A stretch of DNA of 40,710 bases from NCBI GenBank assembly GCA_044866695.1, contig JBIOUF010000155.1:1-40710 (forward strand), read 5' to 3'. This document shows positions 7,067 to 14,241 of the stretch, piece by piece. The notes beneath the pieces were generated by a model. That model saw nothing but the letters and a program-made list of their open reading frames with translations, had not been told where the DNA came from and did not search any database. The stretch comes from JBIOUF01 sp044866695 (GTDB lineage Bacteria > Actinomycetota > Actinomycetes > Propionibacteriales > Nocardioidaceae). The position numbers and the translations under genes were made by a program. Position 1 is the stretch's first letter. Every line of letters starts with the position of its first letter.

Positions 7067-7723
7067 ATGACCAAGAACCAGCCCGTGAGCTCCATGACCC
7101 AGCCGCCGCGGCGACCGCGCGACCGAAGGTCGACCCGGTGCAAGGAGAGCTCCCGCCCGATGCCGGCGACCATGCGACGGCTCGTCGGCATGTTCAACCT
7201 GGTGGCAGGCCTGCTGTCCTTGGTGACGGTCGTCATCATCTATGGCCTGGCCGAGGAGCTGGTCGCCGCCCAGGAGGCCGCCGCCCAGGGGTCCCTCGCG
7301 CGAGAGCTGCTGCCGGTGTGGGGCCCGGACGTCTTCGTCACCCTCAACATGAGCCTGGTGATGCTAGGAGCGGCAGCCGGCGCGCTGGGCAGCGCGATCC
7401 AGCAGAGCATCGTCTTCGCGAACCGTGCGGGGCACGAGACGCTGGAGCGCGGCTACCTCTGGTGGTATGTCCTCCGGCCGGTCGAGTCTGCCGGCCTTGG
7501 CATGGTCGCTGTCTGGGCGGTGAACGCGGGCCTGGTCAGCATCGGTGACACGACCACGTCCTCTGCCGGTATCACGGTGCTCGCGACCACGGGGGCCCTG
7601 GCCGGCCTGTTCACGGACCGAGTGATGGAGAAGCTGCGCGAGCTCCTCGGAGCGACGCCTCCGGCGACGCCTGCCACGCAGGACGCGACCGCCGACGCCG
7701 AGCACACGCAGTCAGCAGCCTGA
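7067..7723 (+). CDS. Unknown membrane protein with four hydrophobic segments
   Basis: A 218-residue protein starting at ATG 7067, with an alternative in-frame ATG at 7031. About 40 polar, arginine-rich residues precede the first membrane segment (MFNLVAGLLSLVTVVIIYGL). Three more follow: VTLNMSLVMLGAAAGALGSA, GLGMVAVWAVNAGLV, and GITVLATTGALAGLF. The C-terminal tail is alanine/threonine-rich (ATPPATPATQDATADAEHTQ) and probably disordered. No family was recognised. It is divergent from the ECF sigma gene, shares its control region, and may belong to the same regulon because two copies of the palindrome lie upstream. Confidence 0.7.
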   Translation: MTKNQPVSSMTQPPRRPRDRRSTRCKESSRPMPATMRRLVGMFNLVAGLLSLVTVVIIYGLAEELVAAQEAAAQGSLARELLPVWGPDVFVTLNMSLVMLGAAAGALGSAIQQSIVFANRAGHETLERGYLWWYVLRPVESAGLGMVAVWAVNAGLVSIGDTTTSSAGITVLATTGALAGLFTDRVMEKLRELLGATPPATPATQDATADAEHTQSAA

Positions 7724-7803
7724 CCTCTGCGAACGACGGCGCTCGGCGTCGGAAGCGTCGATGGAGACCCGCGAATCCGACGTCACGTCCGACGAGCGAC
7801 CGG

Positions 7804-8544
7804 TCAGTCCTCGGTCAGCCCCGCCCGGCGTGCGCGGATCGCTGCCTGGGTCCGGTCGGCGACCTGGAGCTTGCTGAAGATGTTCGAGACGTGGTTGCGC
7901 ACCGTCTTGGGGCTCAGGTAGAGCCGTCGGGCGATCGTCGCGTTGTTCTGGCCCTCGCCGATGAGGGTGAGGATCTCCCGCTCCCTGTCGGTGAGCTCGG
8001 GAAAGATCTCGGCTTGCATCCGAGGCGAGGAGAAGTAGTCGATGATCCGACGGGCGATGCTCTGCCCGAAGACGGCGGTTCCGGTGCTCAGGGCGAGGAC
8101 CGCGTGCACGATGTCGGCCTGGTCGGCGGTCTTGAGCAGGTAGCCGCGAGCGCCGGCGCGCATCGCCGCGAACACCGACTCGTCGTCGCCGTACATCGTC
8201 AGCATCAGGATGCCGATGTGGGGGCTGGTCCGGACGATGGTCCGCGCCGCCTCCACACCGCTGAGTCCCGGCATCTGCAGGTCCATGAGCACGACGTCCG
8301 GCTGGCGCTGTCTGGCCAGCGTGATGGCCTCCTCGCCCGACGACGCCTGACCCACGACCTCGATCCTCTCTTCGCAGTCGAGGACGGCGGAGAGCCCTTG
8401 CCTGAACACGGGGTGGTCGTCGACGATGAGGACCCGAGTCCGCTCCATGTCGCCGTCCCAGACCATCTGCTCGCCCGTGAGGCGAGTCGCCGAGGCGGAG
8501 GACTCGCCTCCGCCATCCTCCACCCGTCGGGTGCCGTCTGTCAT
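7804..8544 (-). CDS. NarL/LuxR-family response regulator
   Basis: A 246-residue regulator. A 32-residue flexible N-terminus precedes the receiver domain, which has VDDHP, phosphoacceptor aspartate 88 in VVLMDLQMPG, LTMYGDD and the LLKTAD lysine. The LuxR-type helix-turn-helix follows (LTDREREILTLIGEG, NNATIARRLYLSPKTVRNHVSNIF, KLQVADRTQ). ATG 8544 is chosen because it overlaps the GH1 stop (ATGA) and has AGGA eight bases upstream. ATG 8448 would give the minimal regulator beginning MERTRVLIVDDHP. The likely partner is the divergently transcribed kinase at 10061-12436. Placing a response regulator behind a glycosidase in one operon is unusual. Confidence 0.92.
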   Translation of the reverse strand: MTDGTRRVEDGGGESSASATRLTGEQMVWDGDMERTRVLIVDDHPVFRQGLSAVLDCEERIEVVGQASSGEEAITLARQRQPDVVLMDLQMPGLSGVEAARTIVRTSPHIGILMLTMYGDDESVFAAMRAGARGYLLKTADQADIVHAVLALSTGTAVFGQSIARRIIDYFSSPRMQAEIFPELTDREREILTLIGEGQNNATIARRLYLSPKTVRNHVSNIFSKLQVADRTQAAIRARRAGLTED

Positions 8545-10013
8545 GACCCCGTCCTGGCCGGTCCTGCCTCGCGGTGCCAGGCGATCAGGTCTCGGTAGAG
8601 CCGTGCGCTCCCCCTGGGCGTCCTGGCCAGCCCGGGCCGATCCAGCCGGAAGAGGCCGAAGTGCGCGGTCCAACCGAACGCCCACTCGAAGTTGTCGACC
8701 AGTGACCAGTGCAAGTACCCCCGGATGTCGACCCCCTCGTGGAGGAGTCGCGCGATCGTCACCAGCGCGTCAGTCAGTCCGCGTCGCCTGCGCAGGTCGG
8801 GTTCCTCACCGTCGCAGACCCCGTGCTCGGTGACGACGATGGGTAGCCCGTACCTCGCCATCGCGACCAGAGCCTCGCCCATCGAGGCGTCGTCCAGATC
8901 GCAGCCGAGGTCGTCGACCACGCCGTGTGCGGACGGCCCGACGTCCAGCTCGTCCAGACCGCGCACCGCCCGAAGTCGGAGTCTGGCGACGAGGGGGAAG
9001 TAGTGGTTCACGCCGAGGAAGTCCTGCGTCGCGACCAGCTCGGGATGGTGCACATGCCGCCAGAGACCGGGCAGGCGCAGCCGTAGGTGGCCTGTGGTGA
9101 GCGCCGTGGGGACGGCGTGGTTGTAGGCACGGTCGAGTGCCCGGGCCAACATCTGGTCGCCGAGGTTGGCGCGGCGCGCAGGCCGGAACGGGACGACGTG
9201 GTGCGCCATGCCGACCCGGCACTCCCGCTCGGCAGCCGCAGAACGACCGGACGCCGCGACGTGGATGACCCGGTAGGCCGCCGCATGGGCGAGCAACAGG
9301 TTCTCCAGGACGCGGCCGGCCAGGCCGGGGTCCGCCAGGCCAGGTGGCCACACTCCGCGCAGCCAGCCCTGGACCACGTAGCCGACGGGCTCGTTGACCG
9401 TGACCCAGTCGTCCACGAGGTCGCCCATCCGCGCGACGACCCGCTCCACGAAGGCAACCCACGCGTCCACCACCGGGGGCTCGGCGAACCCGCCCATGTC
9501 GCTCGCCCAGATCGGCTCGGTGAAGTGAAACAGGGTCACCATCGGGCGGACGCCCGCCGTGCGGAGCTCGCAGCACCAGTCCCGGTAGCGAGACAGCGCC
9601 GCGTCGTCGACGTACCCCCGCCGTGGCTCGACCCGGCTCCACTCGACCGAGAACCGGTAGCAGTCGACCCCTAGCCATCGCATCAGTGCGAGGTCTTCCT
9701 CGAAGCGGTTCCAGCTGTCCGTCGCCGGTCCGCACCGCTCGGACGGGGGGACCATCGCACTGCCGTCCGGCCGGACCCGCCGCTCCCAGTCCGCCCAGTT
9801 GTTGGACGTCAGACCCCCCTCGACCTGATGAGCCGAGGTCGCGACGCCGAAGACGAAGTCGCGCGGAAGTATCAGCGACGCCTCGGGGGCCCTCACACCA
9901 GATGACGGCGGGGGCGGCTGAACGGGCGCGTCGCGATGCGCGTCGGCCGTTCCCGACGTTCTGCTGGCGCGCGCTGCCCCCACGTGGGCATGGTGGACCA
10001 CGGACGGTCCCAT
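8541..10013 (-). CDS. Glycoside hydrolase family 1 (beta-glucosidase-like)
   Basis: About 490 residues. The family 1 barrel starts at LPRDFVFGVATSAHQVEGG. The acid/base glutamate is in TVNEP near the middle, the nucleophile glutamate in VVTEHG (canonical ITENG, so Asn is replaced by His), and the closing blocks are YLHWSLVDNFEWAFGW and HFGLF. Retaining hydrolysis of beta-glucosides or galactosides is expected; the substrate is uncertain. There is no signal peptide, so the enzyme should be cytoplasmic. The start is unsure: ATG 10013 has no ribosome site and gives about 45 extra residues before the domain, and an operator-like palindrome overlaps it. The 3' end overlaps the response-regulator start (ATGA). 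No sugar transporter is nearby. Confidence 0.9.
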   Translation of the reverse strand: MGPSVVHHAHVGAARASRTSGTADAHRDAPVQPPPPSSGVRAPEASLILPRDFVFGVATSAHQVEGGLTSNNWADWERRVRPDGSAMVPPSERCGPATDSWNRFEEDLALMRWLGVDCYRFSVEWSRVEPRRGYVDDAALSRYRDWCCELRTAGVRPMVTLFHFTEPIWASDMGGFAEPPVVDAWVAFVERVVARMGDLVDDWVTVNEPVGYVVQGWLRGVWPPGLADPGLAGRVLENLLLAHAAAYRVIHVAASGRSAAAERECRVGMAHHVVPFRPARRANLGDQMLARALDRAYNHAVPTALTTGHLRLRLPGLWRHVHHPELVATQDFLGVNHYFPLVARLRLRAVRGLDELDVGPSAHGVVDDLGCDLDDASMGEALVAMARYGLPIVVTEHGVCDGEEPDLRRRRGLTDALVTIARLLHEGVDIRGYLHWSLVDNFEWAFGWTAHFGLFRLDRPGLARTPRGSARLYRDLIAWHREAGPARTGS

Positions 10014-10047
10014 CGTCACGGGGCTGCAGTCCTGCCCGGCTCGGGAC
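10006..10047. promoter_or_regulatory. Operator-like sequences, sites 4 and 5
   Basis: GGTCCCATCGTCACGGGGCT at 10006-10025 matches site 1 at 15 of 20 positions. GTCCT-N9-GGGAC at 10029-10047 is a second GTCCC/GGGAC-like pair with a spacer one base longer than site 1. Both lie in the short divergent region between the GH1-regulator operon and the kinase gene. A CCCACGTGGG palindrome sits nearby at 9979-9988. Confidence 0.4.
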
Positions 10048-10060
10048 GAGGAGGGTGCGA

Positions 10061-12436
10061 GTGGAGGGCGAGCTGAGCCCCGCGCTTCCCGCAGCACTGA
10101 GCCCTCGTGGCCGCCCAGGCGCCCGAGCCGCTCGTCGCCGCCTTCTGGTCATGCTGGTAGTCGCGCTCGTCGTCGTCCCGCCTTTCGCATGGACCTGGGG
10201 CGCGCGAGGGTCTGCCCCATCGGACGGGACGGTCACCTTCCCCACCAGTCCGGCCTGGTCCCGCGCGAGTGGTGTGGGGATCGGCCTGGTGCACGAAGGC
10301 CCGCCTTGCCTCAGGCAAGGCCTCCTGGTCACGGAGGTGGACGACGTCGCGATCGATGACTGGGTGCGCGGTGAGGTGGATCGTGCGACCCGGGGAATCG
10401 GTGACTCCGTGACGTACGAGCTTCGCGACGAGGCTGGCCACGACGTCGGATCCTGTCGTGTCAAGCTCCACCGCTACCCGTTCGTCGCGGCCGCGCTGAC
10501 TCACGTGATGCCCATCCTGCTCGTGTTCGTGATGTGGGCCATCGCCGGCTTCGTCTTCCTGCAACGGCCGCGGGACCCGGCCGCGCGAGCACTGTTCGCG
10601 ATGGCTGTGCTCGTCTCGTACGGCGCGACGTCATGGCCGTTCGGGATCCAGGTCGTGGACCTGGTCAACGGCCCCCGGCTGTGGCCGTATCTCGCGGCCG
10701 AGGTCGTCAATGCGCTGCTGTGGGGCGCCGTCCTGCACTTCGCTCTGGCCTTCCCGCGACCGGTGCCCTTCCTGCGGCGACACCCCTGGGCGGTGGTCGC
10801 GGTCTATGCCCTGCCCTTCGTCCTGTACGCCGCAGTGGCCGCCGTGCGTCGCGTCGCTGCGGGCGGTTCACTCGCCCCGCAGGCCCTTGCGGACCTCACC
10901 GACCATCGGGTCGGGCTCGACGAGCTCGCCGTTCTCGCACCGGTGTCCGTGCCGGCATCGCTGACCGTGCCCGTGCTGGTCATCGCAACGCTGGCCTGGC
11001 AGTACTGGCACACCCCCGATGCCGGTGAGCGGGTGCGCCTGCGCTGGGTGCTCTACGCCTTTCTCACCACTGCCCTGATCTACGTGACCCTGGGACAGAT
11101 CCCTGCCCGGCTCACCGACCGACCCCTGGTTCCCTGGGACTGGTTCACCGTCGCGTTCGTCGTGGTCCCGCTGACGCTGGGCGCCGCGGTGCTGCGGTAC
11201 GGGCTCTTCGACGTCCAGGTCATTCTGCGCCGGTCACTGCTCTACGGCGTGGTCACGGTGACGCTCGTGATCGTGCCGGCCTCGGCAACACTGGTAGCTG
11301 CAGAGTCCTTCTCCGATCTCAGCCGGGTCGAGCTGCTGCTCCTCGTCGCCCTCGTGGTCACCCTCTGCCTGCAGACCCTGAGGGTCCGGGTGACGAGGCG
11401 GGTGAGCCGGCTGGTCTTCGGTCAGCGCGACAACCCCTACGCCGTGGTGTCCGAGCTCGGCCGCCGCCTGCAGTCGAGTGCGCCGGCGGACTCGGTCCTG
11501 CCCTCCATGGCACAGACCCTGGCCGACGCGTTGCGGCTGCCCTACGTCGGCATCCAGCTGACCGGTCCCGACGGCGTCGTAGACACGGTCAGCCACGGCA
11601 CTCCGGAGGGCGAGACCATCGCGATCCCGTTGAACAGCCAGGGCGAGGAGGTGGGAATGCTCACCCTCGACCCCGGGACGGGGCGCGAGCCGTTCGGACC
11701 CTCGGACCGACGGCTGCTGGAGCTGGTCGCCCAGCAGGTCGGTCATGCCGCCGATCGAGTGCTTCTCACGGGCCGGCTCCAGCGGTCACTGCAGCGAGCG
11801 GTCACGGCGCGCGAGGAGGAGCGCCGGCGGCTACGTCGCGACATCCACGACGGGCTCGGGCCGACGCTCGCGGCGACCGGCTTCCAGATCGATGTGGCGC
11901 GTCGGATCCTGGCCGACGATCCCGAGGCGGCAACCGCCGTCCTGGACGAGCTGCGTCGCTCCCAACGGTCGGCGATCAAGGACGTGGCGAGGTTGGTGGA
12001 AGGGCTGCGCCCTCCCGTGCTCGACCAGCTCGGCGTCGTAGGTGCCGTTCGCGCGCATGCCGAGACGCTGTCGGCTGCCTCGACGGACGGGCGGGCGCTC
12101 CTCGTCTCTGTGGACGCTGATGACGTGGGGCCGCTGCCCGCAGCCGTCGAGGTGGCGGCGTACCGAGTCGTGCTCGAGGCCCTCACCAACGTGGTCCGGC
12201 ACGCGGACGCGACCGAGTGCCGGGTCCGCATCCGACGCGCGGAAGCGGCCCTGCTCGTCCAGGTCGAGGACAACGGCAGGGGTCTGCCGCAGTCGTACCG
12301 GGCCGGCGTGGGGCTGAGCTCGATGCGAGAGCGCGCCGCTGAGCTGGGCGGAAGCGGCACGATCGCCAGTCGGCCCGAGGGCGGCAGCCGCCTCTCCGCC
12401 TGGTTCCCGCTGCCTGGCGCGGAGTCCTCGGCGTGA
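10061..12436 (+). CDS. Membrane histidine kinase with PDZ-like N-terminal domain
   Basis: A 791-residue kinase starting at GTG 10061, with GAGGAGGG five bases upstream. Layout: a first membrane segment (28-45), an extracytoplasmic PDZ-like stretch (about 70-140: GIGLVHEGPPCLRQGLLVTEVDDVAI), then six or seven membrane segments (about 145-435), an FGQRDNPY linker and GAF-like domain (about 460-565), the HisKA_3 helix EEERRRLRRDIHDGLG with histidine 596, and a HATPase domain (NVVRHAD, EDNGRGLP, GLSSMRERAAELGG). It is a paralogue of the kinase at 2600-4648, which lacks the PDZ-like part. Its partner is probably the divergent regulator at 7804-8544. PDZ-like sensors often bind peptides or protein C-termini, but no ligand can be named. 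Confidence 0.91.
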   Translation: MEGELSPALPAALSPRGRPGARAARRRLLVMLVVALVVVPPFAWTWGARGSAPSDGTVTFPTSPAWSRASGVGIGLVHEGPPCLRQGLLVTEVDDVAIDDWVRGEVDRATRGIGDSVTYELRDEAGHDVGSCRVKLHRYPFVAAALTHVMPILLVFVMWAIAGFVFLQRPRDPAARALFAMAVLVSYGATSWPFGIQVVDLVNGPRLWPYLAAEVVNALLWGAVLHFALAFPRPVPFLRRHPWAVVAVYALPFVLYAAVAAVRRVAAGGSLAPQALADLTDHRVGLDELAVLAPVSVPASLTVPVLVIATLAWQYWHTPDAGERVRLRWVLYAFLTTALIYVTLGQIPARLTDRPLVPWDWFTVAFVVVPLTLGAAVLRYGLFDVQVILRRSLLYGVVTVTLVIVPASATLVAAESFSDLSRVELLLLVALVVTLCLQTLRVRVTRRVSRLVFGQRDNPYAVVSELGRRLQSSAPADSVLPSMAQTLADALRLPYVGIQLTGPDGVVDTVSHGTPEGETIAIPLNSQGEEVGMLTLDPGTGREPFGPSDRRLLELVAQQVGHAADRVLLTGRLQRSLQRAVTAREEERRRLRRDIHDGLGPTLAATGFQIDVARRILADDPEAATAVLDELRRSQRSAIKDVARLVEGLRPPVLDQLGVVGAVRAHAETLSAASTDGRALLVSVDADDVGPLPAAVEVAAYRVVLEALTNVVRHADATECRVRIRRAEAALLVQVEDNGRGLPQSYRAGVGLSSMRERAAELGGSGTIASRPEGGSRLSAWFPLPGAESSA

Positions 12437-12450
12437 GGCTGGCGGCGCGG

Positions 12451-12525
12451 CACCCGGGCCGGCGGAGCGGTACGCCGGCACCCGGGCCGGCGGAGCGGTA
12501 CGCCGTCACCCGGGCCGGCGGAGCG
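12451..12525. repeat. 28-bp tandem repeat, about 2.7 copies, hairpin-forming
   Basis: Units begin CACCCGGGCCGGCGGAGCG at 12451, 12479 and 12507; the third is incomplete. Across the unit junctions CGCCGGC-ACCCGG-GCCGGCG (12473-12492) forms a 7-bp hairpin. The repeat lies between two genes that converge, so it may act as a bidirectional transcription terminator; there is no T-run. Confidence 0.7.
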
Positions 12526-12578
12526 CCGGCGCCCACCACCAGATGGGCACCGGCACGTCAGCCCCGCAGCCATGGCTG

Positions 12579-13121
12579 TCAGTGGCAGGGATACCGGACG
12601 AACACCCGGAACGCGCCGTCCCCGTTCCCGGGAGTGTTGTCGTTCACGCGGAACCGCACCCGCTGGATGTACCCCGGGCTGGTGTTGGTGAAGGACCGCT
12701 GGGACGATCCGAGGTACTGGTAGGAGCCGCTGCCCAGTCGGGCCACGAGGCTGTACTCACGGGCCCCTGGGGCCGGGTAGTACCACGGCGCGCTCGTTCC
12801 CGACCACCCCTCGGGACCGTTCCAGCCCGTGAACCAGACACCGGCCCAGATCTGGTCGGAGAGCGGGGTGACCGTCACGGACTCTCCGTAGGAGAGCCAC
12901 TCGGTCACGACGCCCGTCGAGCTGCTCTCAGGCACGTCGATGTAGTCGACCGGGCAGAGGACCTGGTCCCCACGCTGCGCCGACTTCCGAGGCTCGGTCG
13001 TCGTGCGCGCCACGTCCGAGCCGTTCCCCGCAGCCTTCGGCGCGGCTCCGGCAGGAGCGGCGAAGGCCAGCGCCACGGCAGTGACGCCGACGGCGGCCGC
13101 GAGCTTCGTGCGGTGCTTCAT
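12579..13121 (-). CDS. Secreted LecA (PA-IL)-like carbohydrate-binding protein
   Basis: A 180-residue protein. ATG 13121 follows AAGGGGGA, and the first 27 residues (MKHRTKLAAAVGVTAVALAF, then APAGA) form a signal peptide with an AXA cleavage site. The mature part has the LecA-like order: a short strand ending WLSYGESVTV, a W-x-GPEGWSG block, YSLVARLGSGSYQYLGSS, then a strand leading to RVNDNTPGNGDGAFRVFVRYPC. The NDN-x-GNGDG part matches the calcium- and sugar-binding loop of PA-IL-type galactose lectins. Two cysteines (in VLCPVD and RYPC) could form a disulfide. Sugar specificity cannot be told. It is monocistronic and faces the kinase gene across the tandem repeat. Confidence 0.75.
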   Translation of the reverse strand: MKHRTKLAAAVGVTAVALAFAAPAGAAPKAAGNGSDVARTTTEPRKSAQRGDQVLCPVDYIDVPESSSTGVVTEWLSYGESVTVTPLSDQIWAGVWFTGWNGPEGWSGTSAPWYYPAPGAREYSLVARLGSGSYQYLGSSQRSFTNTSPGYIQRVRFRVNDNTPGNGDGAFRVFVRYPCH

Positions 13122-13543
13122 GTGTTCCCCCTTCGCCAGGAGGGGTCCGTCGGTCGGACGCAGGCACTCCTGGGGACGCACCGACTGTGTCAGCGCCCCT
13201 GACCCAGCTGCCAGGGAGTGGGGTCCCGACCCGACCGGGACGAACCGCACGCGGCCGTCGGTCTCGACCCGGTCCCGAACGCGGTGGGTCCGGCCTCGAG
13301 GTGGACCGGACAGCCCAGCCACGAATGTCGCCATGGGGCTGGCGGCTCAGCCGGGCTCGGACCCGCTCCGAGACGTCGGCCGGAGTGACTGGCTGGACCT
13401 GGCGGAGCCCGGCAGCGCTCTCCGGCCAACAGCTGCGACCGACGCGGTGGAGTCGATGGCACGGTCCAGCCGCGAGTCGAGGAGGACCGAGGTGGTCACG
13501 CTCGGGGGCACGGGGGAAGGACGCCGCTGCCCGGCACCCCTGA
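13122..13543. other. Gap with a GTCCCG/CGGGAC inverted repeat
   Basis: No firm gene is seen here. GTCCCG (13223-13228) and CGGGAC (13236-13241) form 6-base arms with a 7-base spacer, about 100 bases upstream of the lectin gene; the spacing differs from the 5206 palindrome. An ATG at 13333 opens a frame with fairly normal codon use for about 60 residues (MGLAAQPGSDPLRD, WLDLAEPGSALRP, RTEVVTLGG) that then runs into the toxin gene out of frame. It could be the decayed antitoxin partner of the RelE-type toxin, but no antitoxin motif is visible. Confidence 0.35.
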
Positions 13544-13795
13544 GTGAGCCACAACATCACCTGGAGCGAGCACGCGGTCGACACAGCCGCCGGGTTCCTC
13601 ACCGACGACGCCCCAGGTCTGCAGCAGCTACTCGCCGCCGTCGACCACCTCGCCGAGGATCCTCACCCCGTCGAGTCAGTGGCCTACGGGTCAGTGGGTC
13701 TGCACCGGCTCAAGGTCGGCCGCTACCGCGTCTTGTACGAGCTAGACCAGAGCGAGCAGAGCATCACGATCTGTCGGCCGCGCCAAGCACGTTGA
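13544..13795 (+). CDS. RelE/ParE-family toxin, orphan
   Basis: An 83-residue protein with the RelE/ParE pattern: an N-terminal strand ITWSEHAVDTAAGF, helices covering LLAAVDHLAEDP, then GLHRLKVGRYRVLYELDQSEQSITI. RelE toxins cut mRNA at the ribosome; ParE relatives poison gyrase. The start is GTG 13544 with only a weak ribosome site. The last residues (CRPRQAR) differ from the usual HVGRR-type end because the reading frame runs into a transposase remnant whose homology begins near 13773. The toxin may therefore be truncated or newly ended. No antitoxin gene is recognised on either side. Confidence 0.7.
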   Translation: MSHNITWSEHAVDTAAGFLTDDAPGLQQLLAAVDHLAEDPHPVESVAYGSVGLHRLKVGRYRVLYELDQSEQSITICRPRQAR

Positions 13796-14212
13796 CCGGC
13801 AGGCGCTGGGCCGGCTGGTGTCGTCGATCTCGCGGTTCCTCACCCCCGAGCAGGCGCGCGCCGCCACAGCCGGCGCGGAGGTGGAGGTGCTCGACTCACG
13901 TCGGCTGGGTGGGGCGTGGACGCTGGACCCCGGTCTGGGATCGGCTGGGCATCGGCGGCGGCGGTCCGCCGGGTCGCGCAGCGTCGCCGGCTCGACGGTG
14001 AGGCCGCCGAACGGGTCTTGTCCGTCCTGGTCGCGCAGCGGGCGTTGGAGCCGGGTTCGAAGCTGGCGGGCACCCGATGGGTCGCCGAGCGGGTCGCCAT
14101 CGAGGGGTGCACCGGCTTCTCCGACGACGCCGCGTACCGGGCGATGGACTTCCTGCTCGACGCGCTCGGCGAGATCGCAAGTGAGATCTTCGGCTCCGTC
14201 GCGACACATTGA
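13773..14212 (+). pseudogene. Decayed IS1634-like transposase N-terminal fragment
   Basis: Translating across three frames gives a continuous transposase-like sequence. In order: VGRAKHVDRQALGRLVSSIS, then AEVEVLDSRRLGGAWTLDP (one frame to about 13925), VWDRLGIGG (second frame), and AVRRVAQRRRLDGEAAERVL with ALEPGSKLAGTRWVAE and DDAAYRAMDFLLDALGEI (third frame, ending at a stop at 14212). This matches the N-terminal third of IS1634/IS4-group transposases. Two single-base shifts and loss of the catalytic DDE part show it is dead. The 5' end is fused to the RelE-type toxin; the 3' end abuts ctaD. No terminal inverted repeats were found. Confidence 0.75.
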
Positions 14213-14241
14213 ACCTGGTCGGGCCGCCCGCGCCCACGCCC

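Noticed and set aside
12451..12525. CRISPR-like array
   Set aside because: Units are tandem with no unique spacers and only about 2.7 copies; no cas genes.
13223..13241. Another member of the GTCCC/GGGAC operator family
   Set aside because: Arms are similar but the spacer is one base longer than at 5206 and the GTCAC core is absent.
13333..13543. Antitoxin gene upstream of the RelE-type toxin
   Set aside because: Codon use is fair for about 60 codons but no antitoxin fold or motif is visible and the frame runs past the toxin start.
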